Translations under genes and position numbers: made by a program
Assembly (NCBI GenBank): GCA_033763655.1
Contig: JANRKD010000009.1
Location: 1-34,380 of the forward strand
From: QFOX01 sp033763655
GTDB taxonomy: Bacteria; Pseudomonadota; Alphaproteobacteria; Rickettsiales; UBA3002
Direction: 5' to 3'
Length of the DNA: 34,380 bases
Notes under the pieces: generated by a model
Seen by the model: the letters and a program-made list of their open reading frames with translations, nothing else
What the model was told of the DNA's origin: nothing
The model's database searches: none
Part shown: positions 5,729-11,826 of the stretch, piece by piece
Position numbering within the stretch: the stretch's first letter is position 1
Layout of the letters: the number at the start of each line of letters is the position of its first letter

Positions 5729-7855
5729 CTACCCCGCCGCCGCCACAATAGCATCAACGGTGATGCCAAACTTCTCGTACAGCACTTCCGCCGGGGCCGA
5801 GGCGCCGAAGGATTGCATGCCAATGAAGGTTCCGTTTTCGCCGAGCAATTTCTCCCAGCCCTGCTCAATTGCAGCCTCGATAGCGATGCGTTTTACGCCC
5901 TCCCCCAGCACGGAGGCACGATACGCAGGCGACTGCTGCATAAACAGCTCCATACACGGCACGGAAACAACCCGCGTCGCGATGCCTTTTGCTTCAAGCT
6001 GCGCCTGCGCTTCAACCGCCAGCATCACCTCGGAACCGGTAGCCATAAGCACAACCAGCGCCGAGCCTTTGCCCACCCCTTGCGGGTGGGCGGGATTTGC
6101 TCCTTCAGCAAATCCGGGGGGGGTATTGTTTACGGCCGAAGCGCCCCCCACCGAATCGCAAGAGCGATTCGACTCCCCCGCAAAGGGGGAGTGAAGAAGA
6201 GTCGACTCCCTTAAAATATAGGCCCCTTTCGCGCAGAGATTTTCAGCAGCATACTCGTTGCGGTAATGTGGCAAGGCCTGTCGCGTCAGCGCAAGGATAG
6301 ACGGCGTTTTGGGCGACCCCACCGCCAATTGCCAGCACTCCAGCGTTTCCGTCGCGTCGCAAGGGCGGAACACATGCAGGTTCGGAATCGCACGCAGCAC
6401 CGCGAGATGCTCGACCGGTTGGTGGGTTGGCCCGTCTTCGCCCAGACCAATCGAGTCATGCGTCATGACATAAATCACGCGCTGTTCCATCAGGGCGCTC
6501 AGGCGAATGGCCGGACGGCAATAATCGGTGAACACCAGAAACGTGCCGCCATACGGGACAAAGCCGCCATGCAGCGCGATGCCATTCATCGCCGCGGCCA
6601 TCGCATGTTCGCGCACGCCGTAATAGACGTAACGCCCGGCATAATCGCCCGCGCTGAATGCCTTCATCGCCTTGGTTTTTGTGTTGTTGCTGCCGGTTAG
6701 ATCTGCCGAGCCGCCCAGAAGCGATGGTAGTTGCGGCACCAGCACCTCAAGCGCGTTCTGCGAGGATACCCGCGTCGCCTCCTTGGGCTGACTGACGGCC
6801 AATTGCTGTTTTTGCGCGGCAACTGCTGCCACCCACGCCTCACCCAAATCGCCGTTCACGCGCGCGCTGAACGCCTCGCGCACCGTGCTGGCGGCAAAGC
6901 GCGTTTCCCACGCCGCATATTCCGTCGCACGCACCACCGCTGCTTCGCGCCATGCAGCAAGGATATCCGCCGGAATCTCGAACGGCGCGGCCTCCCAGCC
7001 GAGGTTTTTACGTGCCCCGGCGATTTCCTCGGCGCCCAGCGGCGAGCCGTGGCTCGAATTCTTGCCTTCCTTGGTCGGCGCGCCTTTAGCAATGCGCGTA
7101 CGGCAGGCAATCAGCATCGGCTTGTCGCTGGTTTGTGCAGCAGTGAGGGCGGCGCGGATGGCGGCCTCATCGTGACCGTCGATGGCTAACGTGTTCCAGC
7201 CCAGCGCCGTGAAGCGCGCACACTGGTCATCAGTGACCGTCATATCCGTCGGCCCGTCGATACAAATCCGGTTATCGTCCCACAGCACGACGAGCTTGTT
7301 TAATGCGAGATGCCCGGCAAGCGAGGCTGCTTCGTGGCTGATGCCTTCCATCAGGCAGCCGTCACCGGCGATGACGTAGGTGGTGTGGTTGACCAGCGCA
7401 TCGCCGAATTCGGCGTTGAGTGCGCGCTCGGCCATCGCGAAGCCGACGGCATTGCTGATACCTTGCCCGAGCGGCCCGGTCGTCGTCTCGATGCCTGTCG
7501 CGTGACCGTATTCCGGGTGACCTGCCGTTTTCGCACCCCACTGACGGAAATTCCGGATTTCCCCGAGCGTCATGTCGGGGTAACCCGTCAGGTACAGCAA
7601 CGCATAGAGCAGCATACTGCCATGCCCCGCCGAGAGAATAAACCGATCGCGGTCGGGCCAATGCGGGTGCTGCGGGTCATACCGCAGGAAATCACGGAAG
7701 AGCACCGTCGCCACATCCGCCATGCCCATCGGCATCCCGGGATGGCCGGATTTGGCTTTCTCGACCGCATCCATGGCAAGGGCGGCGATGGCGTTGCGCA
7801 TGTCGGCGTGCGTCACGGGGCTGGTCATGGGGATATGCTTTGCTGAAACTGTCAT
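5729..7855 (-). CDS. tkt: Transketolase with an in-frame repeat insertion
   Basis: This thiamine-diphosphate enzyme moves two-carbon units between sugar phosphates in the pentose phosphate (or Calvin) pathway. Motifs are in the usual order: KSGHPGMPMG near the N-terminus, AGHGSMLLYALL, the thiamine-binding GDGCLMEG, a central LLGGSADLTGSN, GVREHAMAAAMNG, and HDSIGLGEDGPTHQPVEHLA. ATG 7855 gives 708 aa and ATG 7828 gives 699; neither has a strong ribosome site. The frame extends to 7999, but that stretch is rejected as atypical. Residues about 551-597, between GAYILRE and LVVLMATGSEV, are not transketolase sequence: they are encoded by a two-hairpin repeat at 6071-6192 and lie in a surface loop at the start of the C-terminal domain. 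Without them the length matches the family (about 660 aa). Confidence 0.95.
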   Translation of the reverse strand: MTVSAKHIPMTSPVTHADMRNAIAALAMDAVEKAKSGHPGMPMGMADVATVLFRDFLRYDPQHPHWPDRDRFILSAGHGSMLLYALLYLTGYPDMTLGEIRNFRQWGAKTAGHPEYGHATGIETTTGPLGQGISNAVGFAMAERALNAEFGDALVNHTTYVIAGDGCLMEGISHEAASLAGHLALNKLVVLWDDNRICIDGPTDMTVTDDQCARFTALGWNTLAIDGHDEAAIRAALTAAQTSDKPMLIACRTRIAKGAPTKEGKNSSHGSPLGAEEIAGARKNLGWEAAPFEIPADILAAWREAAVVRATEYAAWETRFAASTVREAFSARVNGDLGEAWVAAVAAQKQQLAVSQPKEATRVSSQNALEVLVPQLPSLLGGSADLTGSNNTKTKAMKAFSAGDYAGRYVYYGVREHAMAAAMNGIALHGGFVPYGGTFLVFTDYCRPAIRLSALMEQRVIYVMTHDSIGLGEDGPTHQPVEHLAVLRAIPNLHVFRPCDATETLECWQLAVGSPKTPSILALTRQALPHYRNEYAAENLCAKGAYILRESTLLHSPFAGESNRSCDSVGGASAVNNTPPGFAEGANPAHPQGVGKGSALVVLMATGSEVMLAVEAQAQLEAKGIATRVVSVPCMELFMQQSPAYRASVLGEGVKRIAIEAAIEQGWEKLLGENGTFIGMQSFGASAPAEVLYEKFGITVDAIVAAAG
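6071..6192. repeat. Two-hairpin repeat pair inserted in frame in tkt
   Basis: The left unit contains CCCACCC/GGGTGGG and GGATTTGCT/AGCAAATCC hairpins and ends in a G-run. After about 22 bp the right unit, inverted, contains CCCCACC, a GAATCGC/GCGATTC hairpin and a CTCCCCC/GGGGGAG hairpin. The order unit-prime, spacer, unit is the same as around the DUF559 segment at 1805-2265 and in the intergenic element at 32296-32452. The reading frame is open through it on the minus strand. Confidence 0.85.
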
Positions 7856-8040
7856 AGGCGACTGCTTACACGGCCATTTCCGCAGGCGCAAGATGGTTTG
7901 GCGCGCGTGGCGGGGCGGCACCGATGTTATACACACCCGGTCGAGCGACGTTGCAATCACGCGGGCAATATGGTTACTTCGCCCGAACAAACAAACCACT
8001 ATCCACTAGCGCTCATGCGATAGCTAAGGATGAGGGAAGC

Positions 8041-8397
8041 ATGACAAGCAACGCAAAAATAACCTTAAATGATGCGATTCTGGCGATGGAGCGCGCCTAT
8101 GCGCGGCTTTCAGCAGCGACCGATATCGCGGTGCACGAGCGCGCTGAATCCGCCCGCACGCGCGAGGCGGCGCAGCAGGAAATCAGCCTCTCCTGGCAGG
8201 CGCATGCGGCGCAGCTTGAAACCGCGCTGACGCAAGCCACCGCCGAGAATGAATTTCTGAAAGAGGATAACCTGCGGCTCTCCAACCAGCTGCAGGAATT
8301 GCAGCGCGACTATCTCGAACTGCAGAAAACGGCAGGCGAAGTGGTGGGGCGGCTCGACAATACCGTCCGCCAGCTCGACCTGATTCTGGAGCACTGA
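8041..8397 (+). CDS. Coiled-coil protein upstream of zapA (DUF4164-like)
   Basis: The 118-aa predicted protein is almost entirely helical with heptad character. It is rich in A, E, Q and L and ends in a leucine-rich stretch (LQELQRDYLELQKTAGEV). There is no signal peptide, membrane span or catalytic motif. GAGGGA lies just upstream of ATG 8041. The stop is one base from the zapA start, so the two are cotranscribed and probably coupled. Small coiled-coil genes of the DUF4164 type are commonly found beside zapA in alphaproteobacteria, so a role with ZapA and FtsZ in division is plausible. Assignment rests on context and coiled-coil character rather than a diagnostic motif. Confidence 0.75.
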   Translation: MTSNAKITLNDAILAMERAYARLSAATDIAVHERAESARTREAAQQEISLSWQAHAAQLETALTQATAENEFLKEDNLRLSNQLQELQRDYLELQKTAGEVVGRLDNTVRQLDLILEH

Positions 8398-8398
8398 G

Positions 8399-8767
8399 AT
8401 GTCACAAAAGACCGTCATCGCCCATGTCTATGGCAAAGAACACACCCTCGCTTGCGATGCCGGGCAGGAGCAGCACCTCGCCCGGCTGGTGCAGGAAGTC
8501 AACGCCCGCATTGGCCGCCTCGAAAAAGCGGTCGGCAAACTACCAGAACCCCTGATGCTGCTCTACACCACCCTGATGGTGGTGGATGAGCTGCATGACA
8601 CCAGCCGCGAACTCGCCCACACCCGCGACGAACTGACCCATATCCGCCAGCAGGTCAACGCCGTGGGCGACGATGCCCGCCTCGCAGCGCTTGAGGAAGA
8701 AGTGGCGGATAATTTGCACGCCCTCGCCAGCCGTATCGAAGGCCTCGCTGATAAATTAAGCGCTTAG
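8399..8767 (+). CDS. zapA: Cell division protein ZapA
   Basis: The 122-aa predicted protein bundles and stabilises FtsZ filaments at the division ring. The N-terminal globular part (about 1-50) contains AHVYGKEHTLACDAGQEQHL and ARLVQEVNARIG, the usual ZapA pattern. A helix with PEPLMLLYTTLMVVDELHD follows, and the C-terminal third is a coiled coil, as expected for a tetramer-forming protein. ATG 8399 overlaps the region of the upstream stop (TGAG ATG). The 6S RNA gene follows immediately, an arrangement conserved in alphaproteobacteria. Confidence 0.92.
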   Translation: MSQKTVIAHVYGKEHTLACDAGQEQHLARLVQEVNARIGRLEKAVGKLPEPLMLLYTTLMVVDELHDTSRELAHTRDELTHIRQQVNAVGDDARLAALEEEVADNLHALASRIEGLADKLSA

Positions 8768-8843
8768 GCGTTAACTCCCTCGAAAAACCATCGACTGCCC
8801 TCTCACACGTAACGCGGGGGGGGGGAGCGAATCAATTGCGCAC

Positions 8844-8872
8844 TTGTTAATCCGTCCCCGTTACACTACACT
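8844..8872 (+). promoter_or_regulatory. Sigma-70-type promoter of the 6S RNA gene
   Basis: TTGTTA (8844-8849) and TACACT (8867-8872) are separated by 17 bp, which puts transcription start near 8879-8880. That coincides with the 5' end expected from the 6S RNA closing stem. A run of ten G residues (8816-8825) lies 18 bp upstream of the -35 box. Confidence 0.65.
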
Positions 8873-8879
8873 AACCAGC

Positions 8880-9063
8880 GAATGGTTCTGCTGGGCAGGT
8901 GAAGGCGTTGCATTGCTCCGGACCGACTATCTCTTATGGGGAGCTGTCCCTGTCTCGCACCCTTGGTGCTTGGTATACGGTGCCCACCTGTACAAACGGG
9001 TCACGAGAGAATCGATCGCCCACGGCTTCGGTGGTTCCATTCATTGCAGCGGCCCTGCCCCCC
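8880..9063 (+). ncRNA. ssrS: 6S RNA
   Basis: 6S RNA mimics an open promoter and binds housekeeping RNA polymerase, mostly in stationary phase. No protein frame fits here. The position between zapA and fthC is the classic location. GGGCAGG (8893-8899) pairs with CCTGCCC (9054-9060), and the stem continues with GGC/GCC and GTTGCA against TGCAGC beyond a bulge. This gives a rod-like molecule of about 184 nt, the usual size. The central part has opposed G- and C-rich arms around a less paired region. Exact ends are estimated from the promoter and the closing stem. Confidence 0.8.
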
Positions 9064-9072
9064 ACCCTCCCC

Positions 9073-9153
9073 TTTGTCATGCCAGCCCCTTCGCGAGAAT
9101 CCTCCGGCGCAGACGCGCCGTGATGGATGCCAAATCACGTTTGGCATGACAAA
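9073..9153. repeat. REP-like inverted repeat after 6S RNA
   Basis: TTTGTCATGCCA (9073-9084) and TGGCATGACAAA (9142-9153) are perfect 12-bp inverted repeats. They enclose a GGCGC/GCGCC hairpin and an ATGCCAAA/TTTGGCAT hairpin. It resembles the common GTCATGCC-type REP elements. It may help end the 6S transcript, but there is no T-run. Confidence 0.7.
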
Positions 9154-9202
9154 CGGTAGGGCTTGGCGCTTCGGCGGTGGGCGGTGGCCACTCGCCTTTA
9201 GC

Positions 9203-9378
9203 ACTCGACTCTCGACTCTAGCCACGCGACTCTTCCTTTGCTGCCCAGCCCTCACCCGCCCCACCGCATCCATGATGCGGCGCGACGACCTCTCCCAAGG
9301 GAGAGGTAAAGGTTGCCGCGCGCCTACTCGACTCTCGACTCTAACCGCTCGACTCTTCCTTTGCTGCTTCCCTCACCC
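9203..9378. repeat. Direct repeat of about 53 bp with palindromes between the copies
   Basis: Copies lie at 9203-9257 and 9326-9378 and share the actcgactctcgactcta core and a ctcttcctttgctgc tail. Between them a CCGCATC/GATGCGG hairpin (9264-9280) and an ACCTCTCCC/GGGAGAGGT hairpin (9288-9307) follow a CCCCACC motif. That is the same architecture as the two-hairpin units in tkt and around DUF559, but diverged. Another CTCTCCC/GGGAGAG hairpin lies at 9383-9402. I see no gene from 9064 to 9629. Confidence 0.7.
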
Positions 9379-9430
9379 CAGCCCTCTCCCGCCTGCGGGA
9401 GAGGGAGCGACTCCCCTCGTTGGCGACGAT

Positions 9431-9587
9431 TCACTTTCTTTCTTCACTTTCTTTCATCACTTTCTTTCTTCCCTTCCTTCCTTCCTTCCTTCCTTCCTTC
9501 CTTCCTTCCTTCCTTCACTGGCTACTGGCTACTGGCTACCGGCTACTGGCTACCGGCTACTGGCTACCGGCTACTGCCTACCGGCGA
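9431..9587. repeat. Simple-sequence tracts upstream of fthC (13-bp, 4-bp and 7-bp units)
   Basis: Three arrays follow one another: three 13-bp units of tcactttctttct type (9431-9469), about eleven TTCC units (9474-9516), and ten 7-bp units alternating ctggcta and ccggcta (9518-9587). The fthC start follows 43 bp later. The fthC frame happens to be open back through all three arrays to 9420, but that Leu/Ser/Pro repeat peptide is very unlikely to be translated. Tetranucleotide tracts of this length are prone to slippage. Confidence 0.9.
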
Positions 9588-9629
9588 CTCCTGATTGCAC
9601 TTGCGGTAAATCCCTGCATACTCACTGGC

Positions 9630-10220
9630 ATGAACCACCGCGAACAACGCCAGCTTGATACCGAGAAACGCACGCTGCGCGAGGCGATGCGTGCACGCCG
9701 CATGCAGCTACCACATGCCGCGATGCTCGGCGCCAGCCAGTCGGTCGCGCGCCATTTTGCCGATCACCCCATTCTGGCGTTTGCGCCAGGCTTTGCGGGC
9801 TACCGTGCCATGCGCGGCGAGCTGGACGTGATGGCAATCTTTGCCCTGATGGCGCGTTACGACAAACAAACCGCCCTTCCCTGCCTCACCGCCGACGGGG
9901 CGCTGCTCTACCGCGCGTGGAAACCGGGCGACCCACTCATCCGCCATCCGCTCGGGATGGAGGAACCAACTGCCGACGCCGCGCCCGTCACTCCCGCCAT
10001 CATCCTCGTGCCGCTACTCGCCTTCGACGGCGCGGGCTACCGCCTCGGCTATGGTGGCGGCTACTATGACCGCAGCATAACCACACACCGCGCCCTCGAA
10101 AAACCGCCTTTATTCATCGGCGTCGCCTACAGCCTGCAGGAGGTTGCGCATGTGCCGACCGACGCCCACGATCAACCGCTCGACGGCATCCTCACCGAAC
10201 TGGGCGTCAGCATGTTTTGA
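9630..10220 (+). CDS. fthC: 5-formyltetrahydrofolate cyclo-ligase
   Basis: The predicted 196-aa enzyme converts 5-formyltetrahydrofolate to 5,10-methenyltetrahydrofolate using ATP. Family features are the basic N-terminal helix (EKRTLREAMRARRM), PCLTADGALLYRAW, ILVPLLAFD and the signature GYRLGYGGGYYDR near residues 140-152. The start at 9630 gives the usual family length and aligns with other N-termini, although there is no clear ribosome site. The position downstream of 6S RNA is conserved from gamma- to alphaproteobacteria. The upstream simple-sequence arrays could alter spacing to its promoter; that is inference. Confidence 0.93.
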   Translation: MNHREQRQLDTEKRTLREAMRARRMQLPHAAMLGASQSVARHFADHPILAFAPGFAGYRAMRGELDVMAIFALMARYDKQTALPCLTADGALLYRAWKPGDPLIRHPLGMEEPTADAAPVTPAIILVPLLAFDGAGYRLGYGGGYYDRSITTHRALEKPPLFIGVAYSLQEVAHVPTDAHDQPLDGILTELGVSMF

Positions 10221-10312
10221 GCCGCCGTGCCGCCTGCCGGTAAAAAATACACTGGCCGCTCCCAACATCTTCCTTTAACTAGGCACGGGATACCAACAAT
10301 CAGGCACTGTCT

Positions 10313-11098
10313 ATGAAACTCTTATTCTGTGGCGACGTGGTCGGACGCAGCGGGCGCGACGCGGTAAAACGCTTTGTTCCAAAACTGCGCGCCGAGCACG
10401 GGTTGGACGCCGTCGTCGTCAATGTTGATAACGCCTCGGGCGGCTTTGGCGTTTCGGGCGATACGATCCGCGATTTCAAAGGGCACTCTATTGATGTACT
10501 CACCGGCGGCGACCATGTGTTCGACCAGAAAGACGCCCCTTCTCTGCTGGGCAGCGAGCAATGGCTGCTACGCCCGCATAATTTCCCGCCCTCGGTGGCC
10601 GGTTCGGGCTGCAAACTGTTCACCCTGCCCAACGGAAAAAAGCTGCTGGTGCTGCATTTGCTTGGGCAGGTCTTCCACCGCGAATATCTCGATAGCCCCT
10701 TCACCTGCGCCGATGCTGCGCTCGCGCCCTATAAGCTCGGCGCCAATGTCGATATGATTCTGGTCGATATGCATGCCGAAGCGACCAGCGAAAAACAGGC
10801 GATGGGGCATTACCTCGATGGCCGCGTTTCGGCGGTCGTCGGCAGCCATACGCATGTACCCACCGCCGATGCGCGCCTTTTACCCAAAGGCACCGCCTAT
10901 CAGACGGACTGCGGCATGTGCGGGGATTATAACTCCATTATTGGGTTCGAACCGACCGGGCCGATGCAAAACTTCCTGCAGAAACACCGCAAAGTGCGGA
11001 TGGAACCGGCCTGCGGCCCCGGCACGCTCGCAGGGGCCATCATCGAAACGGGCGAAAACGGCCTGGCAACCGCCATCACCCCGATTCAAATCCGCTGA
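10313..11098 (+). CDS. ymdB: YmdB-family metallophosphoesterase
   Basis: The predicted 261-aa protein belongs to the TIGR00282/YmdB family of cyclic nucleotide phosphodiesterases. The family skeleton is clear: GDVVGRSGR with D8, NASGGFG, DMHAEATSEKQAMGHYLDGR with H154, VVGSHTHVPTAD with H179 and H181, and TDCGMCGDYNS. Two normally invariant metal ligands differ: the usual ENA is DNA (E39 to D), and the usual GNH is GDH (N67 to D). Both changes keep an oxygen ligand, so a metal centre is still likely but its preference may differ. ATG 10313 fits the conserved N-terminus; the ribosome site is weak. It follows fthC by 92 bp on the same strand, and its stop abuts that of the opposing gene. Confidence 0.9.
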   Translation: MKLLFCGDVVGRSGRDAVKRFVPKLRAEHGLDAVVVNVDNASGGFGVSGDTIRDFKGHSIDVLTGGDHVFDQKDAPSLLGSEQWLLRPHNFPPSVAGSGCKLFTLPNGKKLLVLHLLGQVFHREYLDSPFTCADAALAPYKLGANVDMILVDMHAEATSEKQAMGHYLDGRVSAVVGSHTHVPTADARLLPKGTAYQTDCGMCGDYNSIIGFEPTGPMQNFLQKHRKVRMEPACGPGTLAGAIIETGENGLATAITPIQIR

Positions 11099-11449
11099 TT
11101 ACTCGGCGTTCTCGCTGGTTTTTGCCCTGGCCGTGGCTTTGGCTTTCGCCGGTGCCTTGCGCGCACGCGGCTTGTCGCTCGGGGTGCGGGCCTTATCGAG
11201 GCGCCGGGCGGCGCTGTCCCACACGAAGGTGTTGACGATGGTTTTTGTACCCGTCGTCACGATGTCACCGTTGGGCAGTTGCAGCACGTCGAACCCTTCC
11301 TTGAGGGCGTCGTTAATCACCGCCGAGGAATGGCGCAGATATTCCGGGTTCGCCATCAGCTCCGCGAGCATGTTGTCATCGTCCGAAGCGTTGCTGCGGG
11401 CGTCCCGCGTGACGTTAAGGGAATTAAATAATTTCGTTTTGTAGGTCAT
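11099..11449 (-). CDS. Small uncharacterised protein with a lysine/alanine-rich tail
   Basis: The frame encodes 116 residues that I do not recognise as a named family. A folded-looking core (MLAELMANPEYLRHSSAV, then FDVLQLPNGDIVTTGTKTIVNTFVWD) is followed by about 30 residues rich in K, A, R and P that could contact nucleic acid. ATG 11449 is preceded by GAGGTG at good distance; the frame continues to 11491 without a ribosome site. Its stop directly abuts the opposing ymdB stop. Upstream bases 11560-11600 are AT-rich and hold TTAAC direct and inverted repeats that could be promoter or regulator sites. Confidence 0.65.
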   Translation of the reverse strand: MTYKTKLFNSLNVTRDARSNASDDDNMLAELMANPEYLRHSSAVINDALKEGFDVLQLPNGDIVTTGTKTIVNTFVWDSAARRLDKARTPSDKPRARKAPAKAKATARAKTSENAE

Positions 11450-11721
11450 TTCGGCACCTCGGTTGAATTCACTATCAACAAAAACACGCATGACGTGAAT
11501 CCCGTTGATTCGTTTATGTCCGTTTACCTAACGTTTCCTGCACAACTGTGCTGCACAAGCCACATTAACGTTAACAAAACTTAATTGCTTCATAGCAGAT
11601 TTTACGCCACGCGCAATTACCTACACACAGATTTCACCAAACTGTCATAAAGCAAAAATCGCCGGATGGGAAGTAAAGGCGCCTAAAAAACAACAGGTTT
11701 CTGCGATATGCCCCGGCCTGG
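11450..11721. other. AT-rich intergenic region upstream of the 11099-11449 gene
   Basis: No gene is seen. The stretch 11565-11590 contains TTAACGTTAAC and TTAAC-AAAAC-TTAA. These are close to a CtrA box but with six rather than seven bases between half sites. The region probably holds the promoter of the leftward small gene. Confidence 0.4.
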
Positions 11722-11756
11722 CAAAAAGAGGCCCGAACACTTGCGTATCCGGGCCC
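11722..11756 (-). terminator. Rho-independent terminator of the flgE operon
   Basis: Read on the minus strand, GGCCCG and CGGGCC form a stem with a loop of about 14 bases that may pair further, followed directly by TCTTTTTG. It lies about 70 bp after the flgE stop and marks the end of the leftward flagellar locus. Confidence 0.8.
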
Positions 11757-11826
11757 AAGAAGGAGCTAGACGACTTGACATTCAAAGACGGGGCCGACGG
11801 GTCGTCGCGCGGGCACCGCCTATCCC

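Noticed and set aside
7856..7999. N-terminal extension of tkt to 7999
   Set aside because: The extra 48 residues do not look like transketolase, have no ribosome site and lie in the divergent promoter region with the 8041 gene.
9518..9587. Possible CRISPR-like array
   Set aside because: The repeat unit is 7 bp with no spacers; it is a tandem simple-sequence tract.
9420..9629. N-terminal extension of fthC through the simple-sequence arrays
   Set aside because: It would start at TTG without a ribosome site and encode a Leu/Ser/Pro repeat peptide. The family N-terminus fits 9630.
11565..11590. CtrA box upstream of the 11099-11449 gene
   Set aside because: The TTAA half sites are separated by six (or two) bases rather than seven, so it does not meet the consensus.
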